In this document: positions 28,550 through 37,291 of the stretch, in pieces
How the letters are laid out: each line of letters begins with the position of its first letter
How positions within the stretch are numbered: position 1 is the first letter of the stretch
Source: Noviherbaspirillum saxi
GTDB taxonomy: Bacteria > Pseudomonadota > Gammaproteobacteria > Burkholderiales > Burkholderiaceae_D
Direction of reading: 5' to 3'
DNA length: 64,000 nt
Assembly (NCBI RefSeq): GCF_003591035.1
Contig: NZ_QYUO01000001.1
Location: forward strand, 496,001 to 560,000
The notes under the pieces: generated by a model
Databases searched by the model: none
Told to the model about the DNA's origin: nothing
Seen by the model: only the letters and a program-made list of their open reading frames with translations
Made by a program: the position numbers and the translations under genes

Positions 28550-29695
28550 TTACTTCATCCAGAGGCGCACGGAATCCCATGCGCGGCCAAAGACGCTGGC
28601 CTCGTTGACCTGTTCCAGGGCCACCACCGGCAGTTCGGTCAGCGGCTTGCCGTCAATCACCATCTTCAGCGTGCCGACCTTGCTGTTTTGCGCAACCGGC
28701 GCTACCAACGGATCCTTGCGTTCCAGCACAGGTTTCATCTTGTCGGCCACGCCCTTGGGCACGGTCACATAGACATCCTGGGTAAAGCCGATCTTGACCT
28801 GGTTCTGTGTACCCTTCCAGACTTCCGGCGTTGCCACCGGCTGGCCCTTCGCATACAGCTTGACGGTATCGAAGTTCTGGAAGCCCCAGTTCAGCAGCTT
28901 CTGGCTTTCCTGCGCGCGCACACTGTCGGACACGGTGCCGAGAATGACCGAGACCAGGCGGCGATCGCCAGTGCCGTTCGTCCGCTTGGCAGTCGAGATG
29001 AGGCAATAGCCGGCAGCGGCGGTATGGCCGGTCTTCATGCCGTCGACGGTCGGATCCAGCCACAGCAGGCGATTGCGGTTGGGCTGTTTGATCTTGTTGT
29101 AGGTGTAATCCTTGGTGGAGTAGATCTTGTAGTAATCCGGATGGTCGTTGACCATGCGCGTTGCCAGGATGGACAGGTCTTGCGCAGTCGAGTAGTTGTC
29201 AGGGCTGGGCAAACCGTGTGCATTGGCGAAGCGCGTGTTTTTCAGACCCATGCGTTCGGCTTCGCGGTTCATCAATACGACAAAGGCATCTTCGGTGCCG
29301 GCAACCGCCTCGGCCAGTGCGACCGCGGCATCGTTACCCGATTGCACGATCAATCCATGCAGCAGATCGATGACCTTGACCGGTGTGGCCGGATCGATAA
29401 ACATTTTCGAGCTGCTGGCATCGACTTTCCATGCACGTACCGAAACATTCACCAGCTGTTCGGCATCGAGGCGTTTTTCCTTGAGTGCGGAGAAGGCCAG
29501 GTAAGCGGTCATGATCTTGACCAGCGACGCCGGTTCGATGCGCATGGTGGCATCTTGTGACGCCAACACCTGGCCGCTGGTGGCGTCCAGCAATAACCAT
29601 GACTTGGCGGCAATGGTCGGCGGCGGCAGGGCCTGCGCGAATGCGGCAGACACCGAAAAGATGGTGGCGGCTAGCGCCGCAAGTAATTTTTTCAT
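28550..29695 (-). CDS. dacA: D-Ala-D-Ala carboxypeptidase (PBP5/6 type)
   Basis: Removes the terminal D-Ala from pentapeptides and so limits cross-linking. 381 residues: signal peptide ending AFA-QAL, Ser57-xx-Lys60 (SLVK), Ser119-Gly-Asn121 and Lys221-Thr-Gly. The C-terminal beta domain and an amphipathic anchor helix (SVFGRAWDSVRLWMK) are intact. It ends at its own terminator, so ybeD is a separate transcript here. Confidence 0.97.
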   Translation of the reverse strand: MKKLLAALAATIFSVSAAFAQALPPPTIAAKSWLLLDATSGQVLASQDATMRIEPASLVKIMTAYLAFSALKEKRLDAEQLVNVSVRAWKVDASSSKMFIDPATPVKVIDLLHGLIVQSGNDAAVALAEAVAGTEDAFVVLMNREAERMGLKNTRFANAHGLPSPDNYSTAQDLSILATRMVNDHPDYYKIYSTKDYTYNKIKQPNRNRLLWLDPTVDGMKTGHTAAAGYCLISTAKRTNGTGDRRLVSVILGTVSDSVRAQESQKLLNWGFQNFDTVKLYAKGQPVATPEVWKGTQNQVKIGFTQDVYVTVPKGVADKMKPVLERKDPLVAPVAQNSKVGTLKMVIDGKPLTELPVVALEQVNEASVFGRAWDSVRLWMK

Positions 29696-29836
29696 GGACG
29701 TAATGTATGGAAACCCCGCTCTGACTACGGCGGATGACTAGAGGAAACAAGGACCGAATTATAGCCCCGAGGATTCGCTGAACCGGGAAAACGCGAAAAT
29801 ACGACAATGATTATTTAATGCATTTCCCGGTGGCAA

Positions 29837-30460
29837 TCAACGGTGCCACATTTCGACCACGAAACTCTTTATATGTTGCAACTTGCGGTGAAAAAAATGA
29901 TCCGCGCCGGGAATGACGATTACCGGGAGATCCTGCGGCCGGGCCCAGTCGAGCACGGCGGATAGGGGAATGGTGTCATCCTGCTCACCATGAATGAGAA
30001 TGGTATTGGCCGGCACATCGGCCATTGCCCATTTTCCGGCGGCGCTGCCGACCAGTACCAGGCGTTCCGCCGGCCGGCCTTGTTCGGTAAGGCGCTGCTG
30101 CAAGTGCGATTGTACGAAGGTGCCGAAAGAAAAACCCGCCAGTGCGACCGGCAAGCCAGGATACTGTTGTGTCATATGCGCAAGCAGCAATTCCATATCG
30201 TCGGTTTCGCCGAGACCCGCATCATGCATGCCTTCCGATTTGCCGACGCCGCGAAAATTCATGCGCACGGTGGCATAGCCGATAGCCACGAATGCGCGCG
30301 CCAGCGTCTGTGCAACCTTGTTATCCATCGTACCGCCATACAGCGGGTGCGGATGGGCGACCAATGCAAGCCCGCGCGGCGGCGCTTCAGGGAGGTCCAG
30401 CGCGCATTCGAGGGAGCCGGCGGCGCCGGTGATCGAGAAACGTTGGGTTTGTGAATTCAT
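29837..30460 (-). CDS. Alpha/beta hydrolase (dienelactone-hydrolase-like)
   Basis: 207 residues with a compact alpha/beta-hydrolase fold: VAHPHPLYGGTMDNKVAQTLARAF, MNFRGVGKSEG, nucleophile Ser111 in GFSFGT, acid Asp161/162 and His188 (GADHFFHRKL). The 'HPHPLYGGTMDN' pattern is typical of a common bacterial family of unknown substrate. Upstream of dacA on the minus strand with 141 bp between them. Confidence 0.9.
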   Translation of the reverse strand: MNSQTQRFSITGAAGSLECALDLPEAPPRGLALVAHPHPLYGGTMDNKVAQTLARAFVAIGYATVRMNFRGVGKSEGMHDAGLGETDDMELLLAHMTQQYPGLPVALAGFSFGTFVQSHLQQRLTEQGRPAERLVLVGSAAGKWAMADVPANTILIHGEQDDTIPLSAVLDWARPQDLPVIVIPGADHFFHRKLQHIKSFVVEMWHR

Positions 30461-30489
30461 TGCTAATGAGAGCAGTGCGTTGGAACAGG

Positions 30490-30807
30490 TCAGATTTTCA
30501 GGCGTTCGACGATCTTGCCGCCGACGAGATGGACATCGATGATTTCATTGATGTCTTCATTGTCGATATAGGTGTACCAGGTGCCTTCCGGATAGACCAC
30601 CAGCACCGGTCCCTCTTCGCAGCGATCAAGGCAACCGGCCTTGTTGATGCGGACCTTGCCCTGGCCACTGAGATCGAGCTGCTTGATGCGCTTCTTTGCA
30701 TGTTCCTGGGCTGTCTGCGCGCCTTTGTCCGCGCAGCAGGGACGGCCTTCTTCGCGATGGTTCAGGCAAAAGAACACATGATGCTGGTAGTACTGCTTTT
30801 CCGACAT
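30490..30807 (-). CDS. Thioredoxin-like [2Fe-2S] ferredoxin
   Basis: 105 residues. Cys14 (FFCLNH), Cys24/25 (RPCCAD), Cys59 and Cys63 (AGCLDRC) make the C-x(8-12)-C...C-x3-C arrangement of Shethna-type thioredoxin-like 2Fe-2S proteins. A much longer open frame extends upstream over the VanZ-like gene, but MSEKQYYQHH at 30807 is the family start. Function: small electron carrier of unknown partner. Confidence 0.92.
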   Translation of the reverse strand: MSEKQYYQHHVFFCLNHREEGRPCCADKGAQTAQEHAKKRIKQLDLSGQGKVRINKAGCLDRCEEGPVLVVYPEGTWYTYIDNEDINEIIDVHLVGGKIVERLKI

Positions 30808-30857
30808 GTCGATACTCTTTGATGCGGTATGAAAGCGGCAATCATACACCGCGGCGT

Positions 30858-32009
30858 TCACCTCTTCAGGCGGTGCATGCGGTGCGACAGGATCCACAGC
30901 GCAAACAGTGGCCATGCAACCGACAGGAAATGGGCCGCGCCATTGAAATTGAGGAATTTGCCTTGTACCCAGGTTTGCAGCGTCGCGACGAAGTAGGGAT
31001 TGGCCGGCACCACATTGATGGCAATGAGGCTGAACAGCAGGCTGAGTGCCGCCAGCCGTCTTTGTACAGTGACCGGCGCGAAGGTCAGGCCGCCAACCAT
31101 CATCGCGGCGATCAGCAAACCGCCCTTGGCGCCCGGTGTCAGCCACGCCAGCGCATTGGCCGGTGTAAACAGCAAGGCATTGGCCAGCAGCTTGATTCCG
31201 ATCGCCGCAACCGCCAGTGCCGGCAGCAGCAGCGCTCTCGGCGCCTGCTTGCGCAGCAGGCAGGACAGCATCAGCAATGCGCCGGTCATGCCGCCGGCAG
31301 TGATCAGCGTCTCCGCCAGCCAATATTCCTGCACGGTCAATTCAAGATTGCTGATCATCAGCGCATTCAGGTCGATCGGCTGTTCCAGCCAGTCCGATAG
31401 CCATTCGGACAGAGTTGGTAGGAACTGACCATGGCCGAACAAATAAGCTTGCGGATAAATCTGCGCCAGCGGCCATAATCCGATCACGATCAGGCCGCGG
31501 CCGGCTTCCGGTACCAGCCATTCGCGCCGCACATGCAGCAAGCGGCTCTGTTGCAGGAAAGCGCCGCTCAATAACACGCCGGCAATGGCACCGAGCGCGG
31601 CGCCGGTGATATTGGTCAGGAAGTCCAGGTTGGACGACACCCGATTCGGCAGAAAGGTCTGTATGGCTTCCATCGCACCGGACAGCATCATGCCGCAAAA
31701 GATCGCGATCACCGCCGCCGCGCCGTCACGCATCCGAGGGTACAACGCGAACACCACCAGTATGCCGAGCGGCAGATAACCGACGATGTTGGTCACTACA
31801 TCGAACACGGTCCAGTAATGCGGCATCGGCATCAGCAGGAAATCCCAAGGCGCGACGCCGATGCTGCGCCAGTTGGCAAACGGATACAGGCTGGCGTAAG
31901 CGATCAGGAAGCCGTACATCAGCAAGCCGACGCGTGCGAACGTCGACGCGCTGGCCGGCGGCGCGGAATCAATGACAGCGGTTGGCGGGTTTTCCTCTTT
32001 TGACAACAT
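30858..32009 (-). CDS. VanZ-like multipass membrane protein
   Basis: 383 residues. The N-terminal half (about 25-150) matches the VanZ pattern (YASLYPFANW, DVVTNIVGYLPLGILVVF, AMEAIQTFLPNRVSSNLDFLTNITGAALG); the C-terminal half holds about five more TM segments. Function unknown. It lies 81 bp downstream of the MCE operon lipoprotein gene, same strand, and may be cotranscribed. Confidence 0.85.
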   Translation of the reverse strand: MLSKEENPPTAVIDSAPPASASTFARVGLLMYGFLIAYASLYPFANWRSIGVAPWDFLLMPMPHYWTVFDVVTNIVGYLPLGILVVFALYPRMRDGAAAVIAIFCGMMLSGAMEAIQTFLPNRVSSNLDFLTNITGAALGAIAGVLLSGAFLQQSRLLHVRREWLVPEAGRGLIVIGLWPLAQIYPQAYLFGHGQFLPTLSEWLSDWLEQPIDLNALMISNLELTVQEYWLAETLITAGGMTGALLMLSCLLRKQAPRALLLPALAVAAIGIKLLANALLFTPANALAWLTPGAKGGLLIAAMMVGGLTFAPVTVQRRLAALSLLFSLIAINVVPANPYFVATLQTWVQGKFLNFNGAAHFLSVAWPLFALWILSHRMHRLKR

Positions 32010-32090
32010 GGCGGTGAATGCAAACAGCGAGGGCAGGGCGGCATGCCCTGCTGCGTATTCTCGGCAGATGCCGACGCCCGGGCAAGTGAA

Positions 32091-32720
32091 TTATTTGAGA
32101 TCGAGCGAACCCAGCCACCTGATCATGTCGACAATGGCGGCATCGCTGGCACCTGCCAGCGCCCGCGCGCCGCCATTTGCATCCGGACTCGGAGCGGTCG
32201 CCTCGCGGTTGAACGTGCGTTGGGCGACCAGCGTGCGGCCCTTGAATACCGATGCGCGCAGCCCGACCTGTCCGGTACTTTGTCCCGGCGCGGAAAAGCT
32301 TTGCGTAAAGTCATCGGCCTCGATGCGCAGCACCGGCACGTTCATCGCGCCATCCGATGTCGACAGCACCGCGCCGCCGGCCTGGGCGATGCGCGCCTTC
32401 AGATGCTGCTGCAGCAATTGCGCCGGTGGCATGGTCCAGCGCGCCTGCGCATACGGGCGCGGCTGCTGCTCGTTCGCATAGTTAAGTCGGTAAAACATCG
32501 TCGGCCGGTCCAGCCAATTCGGCACGCCGATTTCCGCCACGCTGATCGCGGGCAGTGCAGGCAAGGCCGGCGTTGCAGTTTGCGTGCGCAGCGGGCCAAG
32601 ATCATACAGTGCGGGCGAGTCCGGCCGGCCGACCGAGGAGCAGCCGGCCGCCACCACGGCGGCTGCCAGAAGCACTGCAGGCAAGCAAGCCGAGCGCGTT
32701 CGCATGGAATTGATTGTCAT
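32091..32720 (-). CDS. ABC-type transport auxiliary lipoprotein (PqiC-like)
   Basis: 209 residues; lipobox VAAGC with Cys27, then SPALYDLGPL, VAEIGVPNWLDRPTMFYRL and LRIEADDFTQSF, the PqiC/DUF330 (ABC-trans_aux) pattern. Such outer-membrane lipoproteins complete MCE lipid-transport bridges. Last of the four clear transporter genes: permease, ATPase, MCE protein, lipoprotein. Confidence 0.9.
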   Translation of the reverse strand: MTINSMRTRSACLPAVLLAAAVVAAGCSSVGRPDSPALYDLGPLRTQTATPALPALPAISVAEIGVPNWLDRPTMFYRLNYANEQQPRPYAQARWTMPPAQLLQQHLKARIAQAGGAVLSTSDGAMNVPVLRIEADDFTQSFSAPGQSTGQVGLRASVFKGRTLVAQRTFNREATAPSPDANGGARALAGASDAAIVDMIRWLGSLDLK

Positions 32721-32732
32721 GGTCGGTTTTCC

Positions 32733-33668
32733 CTATTTCGATGGCGGTGCGAAGCCGTCTTCGCCCGGTCCCGGCGCGACGATCGAGGAGCCGAACAGCA
32801 CGCTTTGCGGCCGCTCGCTCAGATTGTCGAGCGTGCGGTTCAGCGCCCGCAAGGACGAGCGCGCATCGTTGGCAAGCGGCAGAGTTTCGTGCTCAAGTTT
32901 GTCGGCAACCGCACCGACCTGCTCGATGCTGCCGCTAATGCGTTCGAGCGCGCCGTGCGGCCCCTGCAGGCCGGTCGCCAGTCCATTCAGGCTGCGCGTC
33001 AGGTTGCCCGCATCCTTCGACAAGGTGTTGAGCGTTGCCAGCGTCTGCTGGGCTTGCGCCGTGACGGCCGGCAGGCGGTCCAGCGTCGGTTGCAGATTCT
33101 TCGGAATCGTTTCGAGCGCGGTGGCTGCCTTGCTCACATTGTCGAAGGCGCCCAGGATCGCTTTCTGGCTGGCCGGGTCAAGCATGGTGTTGATGCGCTT
33201 GGCCACTTCTTCGGTTTGCTGCAGGATCGCGAGGCCGCGGTTCTGTAATTCATCGAACAGGCTGGGGCGCATTTCTATGCGGGCAACCTGTTGCGGACTG
33301 CTTGGCACGCGCACCGGGCGGCTGCCATCATCATCGAGCTGTACATAGGCGATGCCGGTCACGCCCTGGTAGCCGAGCGTGGCAAAAGTCGATTGCGTGA
33401 TCGGCGTATCGGGCCGCACGCTGATCTGCACCAGGATTTGTCCCGGCACCTTGGGATCGAAGGCGATTTCGTCGACCTTGCCGACATCGAGGCCGCGATA
33501 GCGTACATCCGCTTGCGGATTGAGGCCGGGGATCGATAGCTTTGTCGCGATCTGGTACGGCACCCATTCCACCCGATCGCGGTTGAACCAGAGGCCGAGC
33601 AGGATCGCGGCCGCCAGCAATACCAGCGTGAACACGCCTGCGACCAATGCATGCGACTTGTTTTCCAT
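32733..33668 (-). CDS. MlaD/MCE-domain substrate-binding protein
   Basis: 311 residues: N-terminal TM (about 8-28), one MCE domain about 40-120 (VPYQIATKLSIPGLNPQADVRYRGLDVGKV), then a long helical region that forms the lipid-conducting tunnel in relatives. 12 bp before the lipoprotein gene and 10 bp after the ATPase gene. The protein is longer than E. coli MlaD (183) and closer to the single-MCE proteins found with PqiC-like lipoproteins. Confidence 0.93.
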   Translation of the reverse strand: MENKSHALVAGVFTLVLLAAAILLGLWFNRDRVEWVPYQIATKLSIPGLNPQADVRYRGLDVGKVDEIAFDPKVPGQILVQISVRPDTPITQSTFATLGYQGVTGIAYVQLDDDGSRPVRVPSSPQQVARIEMRPSLFDELQNRGLAILQQTEEVAKRINTMLDPASQKAILGAFDNVSKAATALETIPKNLQPTLDRLPAVTAQAQQTLATLNTLSKDAGNLTRSLNGLATGLQGPHGALERISGSIEQVGAVADKLEHETLPLANDARSSLRALNRTLDNLSERPQSVLFGSSIVAPGPGEDGFAPPSK

Positions 33669-33678
33669 AAGCGCTTTC

Positions 33679-34455
33679 CTATTCCTTCTCGCGTAATACC
33701 TCGAGCGCGCGCTGACCGCGTTCGCCGAGGAAAAAATGGTGGATGAACGGATGCGGCAGCGCGATGACTTCCTCGGGCGGACCCATCGCGATCACGCGCT
33801 TGTCGGCCAGGACCGCGATCTGCGTCGACAGCGCAAACAGCGTATCGAGGTCATGCGTGACCATCACCACCGTCAAGCGCATCTGCCGGTGCAGGCCGCT
33901 GATCAGCGACACGAAACTTTCCGACCGATCCGGATCGAGGCCCGCGGTCGGTTCGTCGAGGAACAGCAGTTCCGGCTCCAGCGCCAGTGCGCGTGCCAGC
34001 GCCACGCGCTTGATCATGCCGCCCGACAGGTCGGCCGGCATCTTCAATGCATCGTTTGGCGTGATGCCGACCATGTTCAGCTTGAGCAGCGCCGCGTCGC
34101 GAATCAGGTCTTCCGGCAGCGCGCGCAATTCGCGCATCGGTTGCGCGACATTGTCGAATGCGGTTAGCGCAGAAAACAGGGCGCCATGCTGGAACAGCAT
34201 GCCCCAGCGGTTGCGCAACTGCTGACGGCGCGCGGTATCGCAGTCGTTGATGTCTTCGCCAAAGATGCGCACCGTGCCGCGTGCCGGCTTTTCGAGCCCC
34301 AGCATCTGCCGCAGCAGCGTGGTCTTGCCCGAACCCGAGCCGCCGACCAGCGACACGATTTCCCCAGCGCGAATTTCCAGGTTCAGGTCTTGATGGACCA
34401 CGAAATCGTCGAACTGCGTGCGCAGATTGCTGATCTGGATCACCGGTACCGCCAT
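33679..34455 (-). CDS. MlaF-like ABC transporter ATP-binding protein
   Basis: 258 residues: Walker A GGSGSGKTT (38-46), signature LSGGM (143-147), Walker B LLFLDEP (163-169), and a His switch in VTHD. It energises the MCE transporter. Its ATG overlaps the permease stop by one base (34455). The frame is open further up inside the permease gene, which is a shadow. Confidence 0.95.
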   Translation of the reverse strand: MAVPVIQISNLRTQFDDFVVHQDLNLEIRAGEIVSLVGGSGSGKTTLLRQMLGLEKPARGTVRIFGEDINDCDTARRQQLRNRWGMLFQHGALFSALTAFDNVAQPMRELRALPEDLIRDAALLKLNMVGITPNDALKMPADLSGGMIKRVALARALALEPELLFLDEPTAGLDPDRSESFVSLISGLHRQMRLTVVMVTHDLDTLFALSTQIAVLADKRVIAMGPPEEVIALPHPFIHHFFLGERGQRALEVLREKE

Positions 34456-35630
34456 CAGTAGAACCCCACTCCCTTGAAAACGATTGCAAACACCGCATCG
34501 GCCAGAATCACCACCGTGATCGCGGTCACCACCGACAAGGTCGTGCCCTGGCCCAGGCTTTCCGTGTTGGGCTTGATGCGCAAACCGAAGTGGCAGGCGA
34601 CCAGTGCGATCAGGCTGCCGAAGACAATGCCCTTGCCAATGCCTATCCAATAATTGGCTGGCGGCACCGCATTCGGCAATTCCTGAAGAAAGTAATGCGC
34701 CGACAAGCCGAGTTCCAGCTGCGCGGCCGCCATGCCGCCCGCCAGCGCCACCGCATCGGTCCAGATCACCAGCAGCGGCATGCAGATGGCAAGCGCAATC
34801 ACTTTCGGCAAAATCAGGCGGAAGCCATGCGGCATGCCCATCACGAGCATGGCATCGAGTTCTTCGGTGACACGCATGACGCCCAGTTGCGCGGTGATCG
34901 CCGAACCGGAACGGCCGGCAACAAGAATTGCCGCGAGCAGCGGGCCAAGCTCGCGGATGATGCTCATGCCGAGAATATTGACCAGGTAGATATCGCCGCC
35001 GAAGGTATGCAGTTGCTGTGCCGACAGATAGGACAGCACCACCCCGATCAAAAATCCTACTAGTGCGGTGATCCCCAATGCCTGATAACCGATATGGAAG
35101 ATATTCGAGGAAATTTCTTTCCATGGACCACGTTGCGGCCGCATCGCAAAGGTGCCGAGATCGAGTACGAGTTGGCCGATCAATGCGACAAATCCCAGTG
35201 TGTGCCCGGTGAACTTGTGCAATGCGCGGTGCAGGCTAGCACCGGTATACCAGCGCTGGTGCGACGCTCTGGGCAAGCTGAGTGTGCCGGCCTGTTCGAT
35301 GCGCGCAAAAATGTCTTCATGCGCGGGCGCGACGACCAGCATGCCAGGCCGTCGGCGGCCCCAGGCATTCCACAGCAATTGCGCGCCGATATGGTCGAGC
35401 GCTTCGACGCCGGACAAATCCCAGGCGATGCCGGACTTGCCCGCAGTCTTGCGCAGCAAAGCTTCCAGTTCGTTCATGACGGATTGGCGGGCCAAGGCGT
35501 GAACCTGCCAGATACCGGTCGCTACGGCGCGTGGCGGATGTTCCTGACTGATTTGCAATGCAGGGGCTTGTTGATTTGGCATCGCGTTAGTGTAATGGAG
35601 AAAGCCGATGGTGGCATTGGCGCTGCTCAT
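34455..35630 (-). CDS. MlaE-like permease with N-terminal STAS-like domain
   Basis: 391 residues. About 1-125 resemble a STAS domain (AWDLSGVEALDHIGAQLLWNAWGRRRPGML); about 140-391 form the MlaE permease (LFLIGVVLSY-type, LGMSIIRELGPLLAAILVAGRSGSAITAQLG, MRVTEELDAMLVMG). In E. coli Mla the STAS protein MlaB is separate, so this is a fusion. An alternative ATG at 35582 (MPNQQAPAL) lies 6 nt after a TACACT and may be the true start. Confidence 0.9.
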   Translation of the reverse strand: MSSANATIGFLHYTNAMPNQQAPALQISQEHPPRAVATGIWQVHALARQSVMNELEALLRKTAGKSGIAWDLSGVEALDHIGAQLLWNAWGRRRPGMLVVAPAHEDIFARIEQAGTLSLPRASHQRWYTGASLHRALHKFTGHTLGFVALIGQLVLDLGTFAMRPQRGPWKEISSNIFHIGYQALGITALVGFLIGVVLSYLSAQQLHTFGGDIYLVNILGMSIIRELGPLLAAILVAGRSGSAITAQLGVMRVTEELDAMLVMGMPHGFRLILPKVIALAICMPLLVIWTDAVALAGGMAAAQLELGLSAHYFLQELPNAVPPANYWIGIGKGIVFGSLIALVACHFGLRIKPNTESLGQGTTLSVVTAITVVILADAVFAIVFKGVGFY

Positions 35631-35706
35631 TTGGAAAGCATGTCAATCAAGAATGCCTTGAGTTGCCCCAAAGCACCTTGACAGGCATTTCAGGATGGCA
35701 TGCCGT

Positions 35707-35712
35707 TACAAT
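35707..35712 (+). promoter_or_regulatory. -10-like box giving a possibly leaderless birA message
   Basis: TACAAT at 35707-35712 ends 6 nt before the birA ATG (35719), so transcription would begin at or next to the start codon. A TTGACA at 35678-35683 is 23 bp upstream, too far for a normal sigma70 pair. Confidence 0.35.
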
Positions 35713-35718
35713 GGCGGG

Positions 35719-36516
35719 ATGACAGCTTCTCTCACTTCCGACCAGATCACCGCCCTGTGCCGGCCTGCGGCCCAACCGGTTCTAGTGCGCATCGTTGATG
35801 AAACCGGGTCCACCAACGCGGATCTGCTTGCCGCCCTCCCGGCGCTGACTGGTCCGACATTATTGCTCGCCAGACACCAGACCGCAGGACGGGGGCGCGC
35901 CGGCCGCGACTGGCATTCTGCTCAGGGCAAATCGCTGACCTTCTCGCTCGCCTGGAAATTCGGCTTGCCGGTGCAATCGCTGCTCGGGCTGCCGCTCGCG
36001 GTCGGTGTTGCGCTTGCGCAAAGCCTTGCCATGTTCGGCATCGAAGCCAAACTGAAATGGCCAAACGATGTCTTGCATAATGGCCGCAAGCTGGCCGGCA
36101 TTTTGATCGAATCGGCAAGCGCAGGCAGCACGCCGCATGACGCGAGCTGGGCCGTGATCGGCATCGGCATCAACATGGCGATGGATGACAACATGGCAAC
36201 GCAGATCGGGCGCCCCGTCGCCAGCATTCCCTGGATGACCGACCTCGATCAGAACATGTTGATGGCGACCCTGCTCAGCGGATTGGCGGAAGCGCTGGTC
36301 CAGTTCGAATTTGAAGGCCTGGGCGCCTTTACGCAGCGCTGGAACGACTTGCATGCCTATGCGGGGCAGGTTGTGACGATCATCGATCGCGGCCAGACGC
36401 TGCATGAAGGCATCGGTGCGGGGGTCGATGGCATCGGGCGCTTCTTGATCGATACGCCCGCTGGACGGGTTGCGGTGATGGCGGGCGATGTTTCACTGCG
36501 AGCGAAAGAGGCATGA
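35719..36516 (+). CDS. birA: Biotin-[acetyl-CoA-carboxylase] ligase (class I BirA)
   Basis: Attaches biotin to the carboxyl carrier protein. 265 residues: VDETGSTNADLL, ARHQTAGRGRAGRDWHS (biotinyl-AMP loop), KLKWPNDVLHNGRKLAGIL. The N-terminal winged helix of E. coli BirA is absent, so it should not repress bio genes. It is followed by coaX with 1 bp spacing. Confidence 0.95.
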   Translation: MTASLTSDQITALCRPAAQPVLVRIVDETGSTNADLLAALPALTGPTLLLARHQTAGRGRAGRDWHSAQGKSLTFSLAWKFGLPVQSLLGLPLAVGVALAQSLAMFGIEAKLKWPNDVLHNGRKLAGILIESASAGSTPHDASWAVIGIGINMAMDDNMATQIGRPVASIPWMTDLDQNMLMATLLSGLAEALVQFEFEGLGAFTQRWNDLHAYAGQVVTIIDRGQTLHEGIGAGVDGIGRFLIDTPAGRVAVMAGDVSLRAKEA

Positions 36517-36517
36517 C

Positions 36518-37291
36518 ATGCTGCTGCTGATCGATGCGGGAAATACCCGGGTGAAATGGGCGCTGGTGCCGAGCGGCGCACGCGGCGGCGCTGCGCTCGG
36601 ACGCTGGACCGCTTCCGGCATGGTGGACCATGCACAGGTGCGGCAGCTGGGCGATGCCTGGCGCGGCCAGCATATCGTACGCGTACTGATCTCCAACGTC
36701 GCCGGTCAAGGCATGCGCGATACGCTTGAACAGGTCTTGCTCGGCGCGCTGGGCATGCAGCCGGTGCCGCTGGAATGGTTTGCGTCTGCGCCGTCGCTGG
36801 CCGGCATCACCAACCGGTATCGGACGCCGACCCAACTCGGATGCGACCGCTTTGCGTCGGTGATCGGGGCGCATGCATTTTTTCCCGGCAAGGCGCTGAT
36901 CGTCGCCACCTGCGGCACTGCCACCACGGTCGATGCGGTAAGCGCGGATGGCGTTTTCCTGGGTGGCATGATTCTGCCCGGACTCGGCCTGATGGCAAGT
37001 TCACTGGCGCGCAATACCGCGCAATTGCCGCAAGTCGCCGAAACCATGCGCGTATCCGAACCCTTTGCCGATCATACCGATGCCGCCATCATCAGCGGCT
37101 GCCTTGCGGCGCAGGCAGGGGCGATCGAGCGGGCAGTGGCCGCGCATGCACGCAGCCATGGCGAGGTGCAATGCGTACTGTCCGGCGGCGCCGCGGCATT
37201 GATCGCCCCCCATCTTTCCTGTTCGCCGGCACCCGTCGACAATCTCGTGCTGATCGGTTTGCATCACGCAGTGATGAATACAACATGCTGA
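36518..37291 (+). CDS. coaX: Type III pantothenate kinase
   Basis: First enzyme of CoA synthesis, ASKHA fold. 257 residues, with LLIDAGNTRVKWAL (phosphate loop), GCDRFASVIGA and CGTATTVDAV. One base after the birA stop; it overlaps the next gene by 7 nt. The birA-coaX-SPOR order is common in Burkholderiales. Confidence 0.95.
   Translation: MLLLIDAGNTRVKWALVPSGARGGAALGRWTASGMVDHAQVRQLGDAWRGQHIVRVLISNVAGQGMRDTLEQVLLGALGMQPVPLEWFASAPSLAGITNRYRTPTQLGCDRFASVIGAHAFFPGKALIVATCGTATTVDAVSADGVFLGGMILPGLGLMASSLARNTAQLPQVAETMRVSEPFADHTDAAIISGCLAAQAGAIERAVAAHARSHGEVQCVLSGGAAALIAPHLSCSPAPVDNLVLIGLHHAVMNTTC

Noticed and set aside
32043..33248. 401-codon plus-strand frame opposite the MCE operon
   Set aside because: Runs across two well-supported genes and their junction; translation is Arg-rich and featureless.
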